From: Ravibacter arvi
GTDB lineage: Bacteria > Bacteroidota > Bacteroidia > Cytophagales > Spirosomataceae
Length of the DNA: 64,000 nt
Assembly: GCF_039540405.1 (NCBI RefSeq)
Contig: NZ_BAABEY010000002.1
Coordinates: 186,001 to 250,000 of the forward strand
Direction of reading: 5' to 3'
Shown: piece by piece, positions 36,261 to 44,651 of the stretch
Layout: every line of letters begins with the position of its first letter
Numbering within the stretch: position 1 is the first letter of the stretch
Notes under the pieces: model-generated
Told to the model about the DNA's origin: nothing
Seen by the model: the letters and a program-made list of their open reading frames with translations, nothing else
Databases searched by the model: none
Program-made: the position numbers and the translations under genes

Positions 36261-38564
36261 TCAGGTTTTCGTAATGGTTTCTTCAAGGTTGTAAAGCGTT
36301 GAAATAACGCGCATCAGGGCCGCGGTTTCGCGGGCATCTACCTGATTGTCAATGGGATATTCGCCGACCCGGATGAGCTTTTCGGCTGACCTCGCGTCTA
36401 TTTTCCCGAGCTGACTGGTAAAGTAGTCATGCAGCACAGTTACCTCTTCCTCCTTCGGAACCCTGCAAACAATAAGCTGGAAAGCTTTTTTTATCTTTTG
36501 ATCCGTATCGGAAGACTCTTTCAGCAGGTTGGACGCGAGCACACGCGACGCCTCCAGTACGGTCGGATCGTTCATCATGACCAATGCCTGCAGCGGCGTA
36601 TTGGTTTTAAGCCGCTTGGTCTCACAGATATCGCGGTTGCTGGCATCGAAAATAGACATAAAAGGAGGCGGCACCGTCCGCTTGATAAGGGTGTAAATGC
36701 CGCGCCGGTACAGGCGGCTCCCTTTGTCCTGCTTATAAATCGACAACAGTCCCCGGCCTGAAGTAGCCCCTTCCCACAGACCGGCGGGCTGGTAGGGTTT
36801 AACACTCGGACCGCCAACGGTAGTATTCAGCAGCCCGCTGCTGGCGAGCACAATGTCCCTGATATATTCAGCTGCGATGCGGTAACGCGGTCCCCTGGCC
36901 AGAAACCGGTTGTCAGGATCGGCCTCGTACTTTTCTTTGGATACGACCGACGATTGCCGGTAGGTAGCCGACGTGACCATTTGCCTGATCAGGCGTTTCA
37001 CATTCCAGCCGTTTTCTCTGAAATCAACCGCCAGCCAGTCGAGCAGCGCCGGGTTGGACGGGAGCTCGCCCTGCATGCCGAAGTCGCCGGTGGTTTTGAC
37101 CAACCCGGTTCCGAAAAACTCTTGCCACAGAATATTGACGTATACACGTGCGGTCAGCGGGTTGCTGGGATCAAACAGCCACTTGGCCAATCCCAGCCTG
37201 TTTTTAGGATAATTGGTGTTAAACCCGAGGATACTTCTCGGTGTCGCGGGAAAAACCTGCTCGCCGGGGGCATCGTATACCCCCCGGTTGAGAAGATAGG
37301 TCGGGCGCTTTTCCGCCTTATCATCCATGATCGATACGATCAGCCGGTTGGTATCGGGTTTGTTGATAAAGGTAAGCAGCGAGTCTATGTCATGCCGGGT
37401 GACTTCCATAAAGGGCTTCTTGGCATAAGTCTCCGGCCCGCCGATAACCGATTCAATACCTAGCTCGTTGACATTATTGAAGAATGCAAATAAGCTGTAA
37501 TAATCTTCCTGGGAAACAGGGTCGTATTTGTGGTCATGGCACCGGGCACATTCAACGGTAATACCCAAAAAGGCCTTTCCGAACAGATCCGTCCGGTCAG
37601 ATACGTACGAGACACGGTATTCTTCCGGGATCACTCCACCTTCTTCCGTAATTTTATGGTTCCGGTTAAAGCCGGTGGCCAGGAGTTGTTCCTTGGTGGG
37701 TTCCGGAAGAAGGTCACCTGCCAATTGCCAGGTAACAAATTTGTCATACGGAAGGTTTTGGTTGAACCCGTGGATCACCCAGTCCCGCCAGGGCCACTGG
37801 GTACGGTAGCCGTCGTCCTGGTAGCCATAAGAGTCTGCATAACGGGCGATGTCAAGCCAATGTACCGCCATTTTTTCACCGTAGGCAGGCGATTGCAGGA
37901 GCTGGTCAACTATTTTCTCATACGACTGATCGGACCCGTCGAATTGATTCATCAGCGCGAGTGACGGCGGTAGTCCGGTCAGGTCGAAGCTCAGCCTTTT
38001 GAGCAGGCGTTCCTTGTCGGCCTGCTCGTTGGGCTCGAATCCCTGGTTTTCCATTTTCCTGAGCACAAAATGGTCTATTTCATTTCTTGGCCATTCGGTT
38101 TGTCCCACCTCGGGTACTTTCGTTTTTTTCGGAACCGTAAACGCCCAGTGTTCCTCGTATTTTGCCCCCTGGCGAATCCATTTCTCAATCAGCGCGATTT
38201 CTTCAGCTGAAAGTTTAAGGTGAGAAGCGGGAGGCGGCATCAGTTGGGTGGTGTCCGATGCGGTGATCCGTTTGTAGACTTCCGACATAGCGGGTTTTCC
38301 GGGAATGAGCGCGTATGCCCCCGGGTTTTCATCCAGCACCTTAAATGCAACTTTAGGGTCGTCCAGCCTGAGCCCGGCTTCCCGTTTCCCCGCATCCGGC
38401 CCGTGGCAGGCAAAGCATTTGTCGGACAAGATCGGGCGAATCTCAAAATTGTAGCTGACCAGGCCTTCCGTACCCTCCGCCGACTGGTTTTCCGTCTTTT
38501 CCCTCTGACATGATAAAAGGAAAACCCCTGCCAATACTCCCCAGTAAAGTCTTTGACCAATCAT
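36261..38564 (-). CDS. PSCyt1/DUF1549/DUF1553 cytochrome lipoprotein, copy 1
   Basis: 767 residues. Lipoprotein signal ending in VFLLSC (cysteine about 19), PSCyt1 cytochrome domain with CFACHGPD (about 51-55) and MPPPASHLKLSAEE, then DUF1549 (about 150-360) with GEKMAVHWLDIARYADSYGYQ, WPWRDWVIHGFN and a second heme motif CARCHDHKYDP, and DUF1553 (about 430-740) with NPLTARVYVNILWQEFFGTGLV and FMSIFDASNRD. These proteins are typical of Planctomycetes and are scattered in Cytophagales; the function is unknown but two hemes imply redox work outside the inner membrane. Its first codons overlap the stop of DUF1501 copy 2 by 4 bp (ATGA). Confidence 0.93.
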   Translation of the reverse strand: MIGQRLYWGVLAGVFLLSCQREKTENQSAEGTEGLVSYNFEIRPILSDKCFACHGPDAGKREAGLRLDDPKVAFKVLDENPGAYALIPGKPAMSEVYKRITASDTTQLMPPPASHLKLSAEEIALIEKWIRQGAKYEEHWAFTVPKKTKVPEVGQTEWPRNEIDHFVLRKMENQGFEPNEQADKERLLKRLSFDLTGLPPSLALMNQFDGSDQSYEKIVDQLLQSPAYGEKMAVHWLDIARYADSYGYQDDGYRTQWPWRDWVIHGFNQNLPYDKFVTWQLAGDLLPEPTKEQLLATGFNRNHKITEEGGVIPEEYRVSYVSDRTDLFGKAFLGITVECARCHDHKYDPVSQEDYYSLFAFFNNVNELGIESVIGGPETYAKKPFMEVTRHDIDSLLTFINKPDTNRLIVSIMDDKAEKRPTYLLNRGVYDAPGEQVFPATPRSILGFNTNYPKNRLGLAKWLFDPSNPLTARVYVNILWQEFFGTGLVKTTGDFGMQGELPSNPALLDWLAVDFRENGWNVKRLIRQMVTSATYRQSSVVSKEKYEADPDNRFLARGPRYRIAAEYIRDIVLASSGLLNTTVGGPSVKPYQPAGLWEGATSGRGLLSIYKQDKGSRLYRRGIYTLIKRTVPPPFMSIFDASNRDICETKRLKTNTPLQALVMMNDPTVLEASRVLASNLLKESSDTDQKIKKAFQLIVCRVPKEEEVTVLHDYFTSQLGKIDARSAEKLIRVGEYPIDNQVDARETAALMRVISTLYNLEETITKT

Positions 38565-40024
38565 ACCAATATATCGTTTACTACTTTTCCCGCAACGTCA
38601 GTTAACCTGAAACGCCGGCCCATGTGTTTAAAAATAAGCTTTTCATGATCGAGGCCCATCTGGTGCAGTACTGTAGCCTGGAAATCGTGGACATGAACCG
38701 GGTTTTGGGTTACGTTGTAGCTGAATTCGTCGGTTTCACCGTATACCAATCCCGGCTTTATCCCGCCGCCGGCCATCCAGATTGAAAAGCAGCGCGGATG
38801 ATGGTCGCGCCCGTAATTGCCTTTTGTAATATTGCCCTGGCTAAAGCACGTCCTGCCAAATTCGCCACCCCAGATGACCAGCGTTTCATCCAGCAGCCCG
38901 CGCCTTTTCAGATCTGTTACGAGCGCGGCTGCGGGTTGATCGACGTCTTTGGCCTGACCGGTAATTTCCCAGGGAAGGTTGGCATGCTGGTCCCAGCCCT
39001 GGTGGTAAAGCTGTACGAAGCGTACCCCGTTCTCAGAAAGCTTTCTTGCCAGGATACAATTGGCGGCGAAAGTACCGGGTTTGCGGCTGTCCGGCCCGTA
39101 TAGCTCGAATGTCTCGTCAGTCTCGCGTGACAAATCGAGGGTTTCGGGCACAGCCGTTTGCATGCGGTAAGCCATTTCGTATTGGCGGATCCGGGCATTT
39201 ATTTCCGGGTCGCCGCTTTCTTCAAAAGCCACCTGGTTCAAAGCGGCAAGTTTGTCCAGCATTTTGCGCCGGTCGGTAGGATCCATGCCTTTGGGATCTT
39301 TCAGGTAGAGTACCGGGTTTTCGCCGCTGTTAAACTGCACGCCCTGGTGAATCGAGTCCAGGAAGCCGTTTGACCAGAGCTTGGCATATACCCCCTGGCT
39401 GTTTCCGCGTCCCCTGGAAATGAGTACGGTAAAAGCCGGCAGGTTTTGATTTTCACTGCCGAGCCCATAGCTGAGCCATGCGCCCATACTCGGACGGTTT
39501 CCCTGCTGCGCACCGGTTTGGAAAAAAGTAATCGCAGGGTCGTGGTTGATCGCCTCCGTGTGCATGGATCTGACAATACAAATGTCGTCCAGTATCTGTG
39601 CCGTATAAGGGAAAAGATCGCTGACCCAGGTACCATTTGCTCCGTACTGTTTGAAAGGAGTAAAAGAACCCACCAGCGGAAGCGAGGCCTGTCCGGCCGT
39701 AAACCCGGTCAGGCGCTGACCGTTGCGCACGGATGGCGGAAGATCTTTGCCCAGCATCCCGGCCAGTCCGGGTTTGTAATCAAATGACTCCAGCTGGGAG
39801 GGAGCGCCGTTTTGAAACAGGTAAATAATTCGCTTTGCCTTTGGGGCGAAATGCGGTAAGCGGGCGCCGGCCAGCACGTCGTCTTGCGCTTCGGCGTTAC
39901 CCTCAAATAGTTTCGGGATAAGAAGTGAGCCGAGGGCGGCCCCACCGATGCCGAGGCTTAGTTTTGAAAAAAAACGCCGCCGGCTGAACGATAAACCATA
40001 TTCCATCCACTCTTTTTCCATCAC
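38561..40024 (-). CDS. DUF1501 exported protein, copy 2
   Basis: 487 residues; Tat-like signal SRRRFFSKLSLGIGGAALGSL; the same conserved blocks as copy 1 (YLFQNGAPSQLESFDYKP, GAQQGNRPSMGAWLSYGLG, FVQLYHQGWDQHANLPWE, VIWGGEFGRTCFSQGN). By eye the two copies share long identical runs, so the pair arose by duplication and has diverged. It overlaps the flanking DUF1549/DUF1553 genes by 4 bp on both sides, a tight translational coupling that suggests the products act together in fixed ratio. Confidence 0.92.
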   Translation of the reverse strand: MMEKEWMEYGLSFSRRRFFSKLSLGIGGAALGSLLIPKLFEGNAEAQDDVLAGARLPHFAPKAKRIIYLFQNGAPSQLESFDYKPGLAGMLGKDLPPSVRNGQRLTGFTAGQASLPLVGSFTPFKQYGANGTWVSDLFPYTAQILDDICIVRSMHTEAINHDPAITFFQTGAQQGNRPSMGAWLSYGLGSENQNLPAFTVLISRGRGNSQGVYAKLWSNGFLDSIHQGVQFNSGENPVLYLKDPKGMDPTDRRKMLDKLAALNQVAFEESGDPEINARIRQYEMAYRMQTAVPETLDLSRETDETFELYGPDSRKPGTFAANCILARKLSENGVRFVQLYHQGWDQHANLPWEITGQAKDVDQPAAALVTDLKRRGLLDETLVIWGGEFGRTCFSQGNITKGNYGRDHHPRCFSIWMAGGGIKPGLVYGETDEFSYNVTQNPVHVHDFQATVLHQMGLDHEKLIFKHMGRRFRLTDVAGKVVNDILV

Positions 40025-42357
40025 GATTTTACAAGGGTTTCTTCGAGGTTGTACAACATGGCGATGACCTGCATCAAAGCGGCCGTAGGCACCGGTTTAG
40101 TACCGGAATAAGCGGGGTATTCGCCAACAGATAGCAATTCGGCGGCCTTTCGCGGATTCAGAGCTGCAAGGCTTTCCTTGTAGTAGGCAGCCAGTAATTC
40201 CAGCTCTCTGGGTTTGGGCTTTCGGCACAGGATTGTCCGGAATGCGAGGGGAATTGTTTTTTCAGGGGGACTGCCGTCCTCTGAAATCTTTTGAGCCAAA
40301 ACCCGCGCCGACTCCAGCATGGTCGGGTCGTTCATCATCACCAGGGCCTGCAGCGGCGTGCTGGTGGTCAGGCGCGACACCTCGCACTGGTCCCGGTTGG
40401 AAGCGTCAAAAATCGCCATGGCAGGCGGGGGAACCGTTCTCTTCACAAATGAATATATGCCCCGCCGGTAGAGCGCCGCGCCTGAGTCCTGCCGGTACTT
40501 CGAAAGCAGGAGATCGCCGCCGGCCGTTGCGGCTTCCCACAAACCGGGCGGTTGATATGGTTTTACGCTCGGGCCTCCGATTTCCCGTTGGAGAAGCCCG
40601 CTGCTGCCGAGCAGGATATCCCGTACAAACTCTGCCGGCACCCGGAGCCTCGGAGCTCTTGAAAGTAATTTGTTCTCAGGGTCGGCGGCTGATTTGGCTT
40701 TTGTGAGGTTGGAAGACTGCCGGTAGGTAGCGGAAGATACAATTTGTGTCACCAGTCTTTTAACATTCCATCCGTTTTCAATAAAATCGGCCGCCAGCCA
40801 GTCCAGTAGCTCGGGGTGGGTTGGCAGTTCACCCTGCATACCGAAATCCCCGGCCGTTTTCACCAAACCTTTTCCGAAAAATTCCTGCCATACCCGGTTG
40901 ACAAAAACGCGCGCAGTAAGCGGATTTTCCGGGTCCGTCAACCAATGTGCCAGCCCCAGGCGGTTTCGTTCATACTGCTTTCCGAACCGGAGGATCTGCG
41001 CGGGCGTCCCGTTCTCCACCAGATCGCCATATTGATTAAATTCCCCGCGAAGCAGCACATGAGTTTTTCTGAGGGTATCGAGGTCTCCCATTACAGAGAC
41101 AATCAGGCGGTTGGTATCTGTTTTATGTATAAAGGAGAGAACACCGGCCAGGTCTTCTTTTTCAACTGACAGAATGGGTTTCTTGGCATACGCGGCGGGC
41201 GTACCTACCGTAGGGTCGATGGCTGTATAAACAGGCCGCAGCTCATCTACCTGGTTAAAAAAAGAAAAAAGCTGGTAATATTCTTTCTGGGAAATGGGAT
41301 CGTATTTATGGTCGTGGCACCTGGCGCATTCTACGGTCATGGCCAGGAACGCCTTGCCGAAGGTGTCTGTCCGGTCCGACACGTACGCGGTCCGGTACTC
41401 TTCTTCATCAACTGCTCCTTCTTCGGTAATTTTATGATTCCGGTTGAAAGCTGTAGCCAGGATCTGTTCCTTATCTGCGCCGGGGAGCAGGTCTCCGGCA
41501 AGCTGCCATGTAATGAAACGGTCATAAGGCAGGTTCCGGTTGAAGGCATGGATTACCCAGTCCCGCCACGGCCACTGCGTTCTGAAATTGTCCATCTGGT
41601 ACCCGTAAGAATCGGCATACCGCGCAATATCCAGCCAGCCTACGGCCATTTTTTCTCCGTAAGCAGGCTGTGCAAGCAGCCGGGTCACGAGCTGATCATA
41701 GGCCGCTCCGGACAAATCGGGGAAACGATTCATGGTTTCCAGGTCAGGAAGCAGGCCGGTCAGGTCAAGGCTTAGTCTTTTCAAAAGTTTTTCCGAATCG
41801 GAAGGCTCGTTCGGTTCAAGCCCCGCCGCTTCCATCTTCGCCAATGTGAAATGGTCAATTTCATTGACCGGCCAATCCTCGTTTTCAACCTCCGGCAGCG
41901 AACGTTTACGGGGCCTGGCAAACGCCCAGTGACGTTCAAATTTCGCTCCCTGGTCAATCCATTTCCTGATGATGGCTATTTCCTGCTCGGTCATCGAGAG
42001 GTTGGAAGACTTAGGCGGCATGATTTCGTCCTCATCCCCGGCAATCAGCCGGAGATAAACTGCCGATTGTTCAGGCTTTCCCGGTACAATCGCATGGCGA
42101 TCCGGATGGTCTTTGAGCGCCTTAAATGCTTCTGCTTCAAGATCAAGACGGAGGCCGGCTTCGCGTTTCTTTTCATCGGGCCCGTGACAAGCGAAACATT
42201 TATCGGAAAGGATAGGCCGCACGTCGAAATTATAGCTGACCTCGTTTTCGGGGGTAAAAGCTCCCTTCAAGTCAACTTTCTTTCCGCAAGAGACCAGGAG
42301 CAACAAAGCCAGGACCTTAAAAGCCAGGTATCCACTGTAATTCGCCAACGCACGCAC
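40021..42357 (-). CDS. PSCyt1/DUF1549/DUF1553 cytochrome lipoprotein, copy 2 (first gene of operon)
   Basis: 778 residues from a GTG at 42357 (a TTG at 42348 is an alternative; no ATG is available before the signal). Lipoprotein signal LALLLLVSC, then PSCyt1 domain with CFACHGPDE and MPPKSSNLSMTEQE, DUF1549 with GEKMAVGWLDIARYADSYGYQ and the second heme motif CARCHDHKYDP, and DUF1553 with NPLTARVFVNRVWQEFFGKGLV and MAIFDASNRDQC. It differs from copy 1 mainly in the loop between DUF1549 and DUF1553. It opens an operon of five minus-strand genes reaching to 32614, with a promoter candidate at 42391-42421. Confidence 0.92.
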   Translation of the reverse strand: MRALANYSGYLAFKVLALLLLVSCGKKVDLKGAFTPENEVSYNFDVRPILSDKCFACHGPDEKKREAGLRLDLEAEAFKALKDHPDRHAIVPGKPEQSAVYLRLIAGDEDEIMPPKSSNLSMTEQEIAIIRKWIDQGAKFERHWAFARPRKRSLPEVENEDWPVNEIDHFTLAKMEAAGLEPNEPSDSEKLLKRLSLDLTGLLPDLETMNRFPDLSGAAYDQLVTRLLAQPAYGEKMAVGWLDIARYADSYGYQMDNFRTQWPWRDWVIHAFNRNLPYDRFITWQLAGDLLPGADKEQILATAFNRNHKITEEGAVDEEEYRTAYVSDRTDTFGKAFLAMTVECARCHDHKYDPISQKEYYQLFSFFNQVDELRPVYTAIDPTVGTPAAYAKKPILSVEKEDLAGVLSFIHKTDTNRLIVSVMGDLDTLRKTHVLLRGEFNQYGDLVENGTPAQILRFGKQYERNRLGLAHWLTDPENPLTARVFVNRVWQEFFGKGLVKTAGDFGMQGELPTHPELLDWLAADFIENGWNVKRLVTQIVSSATYRQSSNLTKAKSAADPENKLLSRAPRLRVPAEFVRDILLGSSGLLQREIGGPSVKPYQPPGLWEAATAGGDLLLSKYRQDSGAALYRRGIYSFVKRTVPPPAMAIFDASNRDQCEVSRLTTSTPLQALVMMNDPTMLESARVLAQKISEDGSPPEKTIPLAFRTILCRKPKPRELELLAAYYKESLAALNPRKAAELLSVGEYPAYSGTKPVPTAALMQVIAMLYNLEETLVKS

Positions 42358-42390
42358 TTTTTGGACCGGAAGTTTAATTATGGTATTTCA

Positions 42391-42421
42391 CAAATTAAAC
42401 TAAAATGGATGCAATTGTCAA
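42391..42421 (-). promoter_or_regulatory. Candidate promoter of the five-gene cytochrome operon
   Basis: On the minus strand TTG (42421-42419), 21-bp spacer, TAATTTG (42397-42391), close to the Bacteroidota consensus but one base short in the -7 box; 34 bp before the GTG start. Confidence 0.35.
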
Positions 42422-42494
42422 TCTGACTTTTTTTCTTTTTGCGAGATTTTTTTTGGGAATTTGCCGAGAAGCGGTAGGAGGAGCTAAATATCGA

Positions 42495-42541
42495 CGCCAC
42501 GAATTCACGAATAAAAACAGTTTTTTCGTGAATTCGTGGCG
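42495..42541. repeat. EcoRI-palindrome element, copy 3
   Basis: 17-bp inverted repeat CGCCACGAATTCACGAA / TTCGTGAATTCGTGGCG with a 13-bp loop ending in a T-run. It lies between the alkaline phosphatase stop codon and the next operon on the minus strand, where a terminator is expected. Confidence 0.85.
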
Positions 42542-42582
42542 CAGAAACGGGGCAGATTTCCCGGCTCCGGAATGATACGGCG

Positions 42583-43983
42583 TCAGACGCGTACCTGGGC
42601 GGCGGTCAGCATAATCTGGTGCAGATCGCTGTTTTTCAGGTAGGGCTTGATCAGTTCACTACCGGGGCCGAAGGCGCCCAACTCCACAAAGTCGGCGGAG
42701 TGTCCTGTTCCGGCCCAGCTTACCGATGTATAGGCTGACTGAATTTCACCGAGCTGTTTGAAAGGTAGCTTATAGGGATTGTAAAGTCCTTCTTCCTTGG
42801 GCGCGACATAGAAGGTCAGCAGACGTTCTGCTTCTTCTTTCTTAATGGCGTATCCCTGTGCGGCTTCTACTCTTTCAATTACCTGTGCAGGTGTGAAACG
42901 ATGCGTTATACCTCTCAATATCCAGTCATTCGTGTTTTTGAAGGTCTGTATCTTGTCGAAATTGGCGGCGCTGCCGAAGAGTCCCGGGTTGGCGTTTCCA
43001 TGGTCCGAAGTAAAGATCACCAGCGTTTCCTTGTCTTTTTGAGCGAAGTCAATTGCCACTTTTAGCGCTTCGTCAAAAGCAATCTGGTCGTACAGCAACC
43101 CGCCTACGTCGTTGGAGTGGGCGGCCCAGTCAACCTTTCCGCCTTCTACCTGCATCACAAATCCTTTCGGGTTTTTGGAAAGCTTTTTGATCGCTGCATC
43201 CGTCATTTCGGCCAGGGAGGGAATTTTGGCCGCCAGCTCGCGATCACTGGAAGCGTCGAGCGCAAACGGCAGTGCACTTTCGATGAAAGCCCCGAGGAGC
43301 GGCTTCTTTGAAGATTCTACGGAACGGAGCTCGTCGCGGCTGTTCACCACATCGTAACCTGCTTTTTTGAAGCCGTCAAAGAGGTCGGCTTTGTCTTTGC
43401 GCTTTTCGCTGCTGAAATTTTCTTTTCCGGCACCGAGCAGAACATCAAATTTCAGATCGAGGTATTGCTTCGCGATGTCATCCATGCTCCCCCTCGAAGC
43501 GCTGTTGACTGAGAACCCGGCCGGAGTGGCATGCGCGATCGGAACGCTGGTCACGCAACCTACCGATTTGCCTGCACTCTGGAATTTCTGAAGAATAGGC
43601 TTATTAAAACTGCCGTCGGCATTTACGTTCAGGGAACCATTAGGGACCTTTACGCCTCCGCCCCAGGCCGAACTGCCTGCTGCCGAATCAGTAACCAACG
43701 CATTGGCAGAGGAAGTATCAACCAGTCCGCGGTGGACCAGATTCTGCTCATACAACTTCAGCCAGTTGCTTCGCCGGCCCTCTTTTCTTTGTAACAAAAG
43801 GTCGGCCATATTCAGCGTACCGGTGCTCATGCCATCACTGACCATGAATATGATATTTCGGGCAGTTTTGCCCTTCAGAAGCGTTTCAGACGTGAGCGGG
43901 CGTTGGGTTGAAAAAAGCGAGGTACCTATAAAAGCGAGGGATCCGTTCCTAAAAAAATCTCTTCTTCTCATAAACTCAGACAA
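42583..43983 (-). CDS. Exported alkaline phosphatase
   Basis: 466 residues (an ATG at 43971 would start at MRRRDFF and is equally likely). Twin-arginine-like signal RRRDFFRNGSLAFIG; PhoA-type active-site motifs: metal aspartate and entry motif FMVSDGMSTGT, nucleophile serine in TDSAAGSSAWGGG, VEGGKVDWAAHSNDVGG, TSDHGNANPG and the final metal histidine in WAGTGHSADFVELG. Binds two zinc and one magnesium ion in known relatives and frees phosphate from esters outside the cytoplasm. It is a single gene, divergent from the small His-rich protein gene. No Pho-box can be judged without a regulon model. Confidence 0.93.
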   Translation of the reverse strand: MSEFMRRRDFFRNGSLAFIGTSLFSTQRPLTSETLLKGKTARNIIFMVSDGMSTGTLNMADLLLQRKEGRRSNWLKLYEQNLVHRGLVDTSSANALVTDSAAGSSAWGGGVKVPNGSLNVNADGSFNKPILQKFQSAGKSVGCVTSVPIAHATPAGFSVNSASRGSMDDIAKQYLDLKFDVLLGAGKENFSSEKRKDKADLFDGFKKAGYDVVNSRDELRSVESSKKPLLGAFIESALPFALDASSDRELAAKIPSLAEMTDAAIKKLSKNPKGFVMQVEGGKVDWAAHSNDVGGLLYDQIAFDEALKVAIDFAQKDKETLVIFTSDHGNANPGLFGSAANFDKIQTFKNTNDWILRGITHRFTPAQVIERVEAAQGYAIKKEEAERLLTFYVAPKEEGLYNPYKLPFKQLGEIQSAYTSVSWAGTGHSADFVELGAFGPGSELIKPYLKNSDLHQIMLTAAQVRV

Positions 43984-44167
43984 TTGGATTTAACGTAGTA
44001 TCTGTAAAAGTATACGGTTTTTGACTTTAAAAAGACCTTTTTTTGTTAACAAAAGATTACGGTTTCCCGAACGGCAGAAAACTACAGCGGTCTGGAGAGG
44101 CCGATTGCAGATACCGAAAAATGTCATCATCTTTGCAGGAGTGACCTTCTGACCTGAATACCTTTTC

Positions 44168-44527
44168 ATGCGGCAAAATCGGAATCTGGCGATTGGAATG
44201 CTATTGATGTGGGGATTTGTTCTCTGCACCAATATCCTGTATCGCCATGCGCACCGCTTGCCGAACGGACGGATCGTATCGCACATTCACCCGTATAAGT
44301 GGACAGGGGAGAAGGGGCCTTTTCAATCCAATCCGCACAGCGCTTCGGACCTTTCATGGCTGGACGCGCACAGCAACCAGCTTTACTGCAGTGATCTGCC
44401 GGCGCCGTTCCAGATGGCGGCCGTCGTGCTCCCGGAGGAATGCTTAACGAGCATCCGGGTTTTCGATTTTGACGCGTACCGGGTAGTTCCCGACAGCCCT
44501 CGCGGCCCTCCTGCAAGGCTTTCCTGA
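44168..44527 (+). CDS. Small membrane-anchored His-rich protein upstream of a TonB receptor
   Basis: 119 residues. One N-terminal hydrophobic segment (LAIGMLLMWGFVLCTNILY, about 7-25) serves as signal or anchor. Directly after it come closely spaced histidines, HAHRLPNGRIVSHIHPYKW and NPHSASDLSWLDAHSNQL, a pattern suited to metal binding; single cysteines follow further on (CSDLP, PEECLT). No known family is recognised with certainty. It lies 124 bp before a TonB receptor that has a CxxC motif in its plug, on the same strand, so the pair may deal with copper, zinc or another metal. This link is inference. Confidence 0.7.
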   Translation: MRQNRNLAIGMLLMWGFVLCTNILYRHAHRLPNGRIVSHIHPYKWTGEKGPFQSNPHSASDLSWLDAHSNQLYCSDLPAPFQMAAVVLPEECLTSIRVFDFDAYRVVPDSPRGPPARLS

Positions 44528-44651
44528 TTTTCTTTGTTGTTTCCGCATCAGCGCGTACTCCCGTTGCCGGTGCGGTTAATTATCGCAGTCTCCCGCTTTC
44601 TGTTGCGGAAAGCCAGAGACAGGCGTCCATTTATTCAGGTTGTGCCTAATC

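Noticed and set aside
32614..42357. Possible polysaccharide utilisation locus
   Set aside because: No SusC/SusD pair, glycoside hydrolase or hybrid regulator belongs to this operon.
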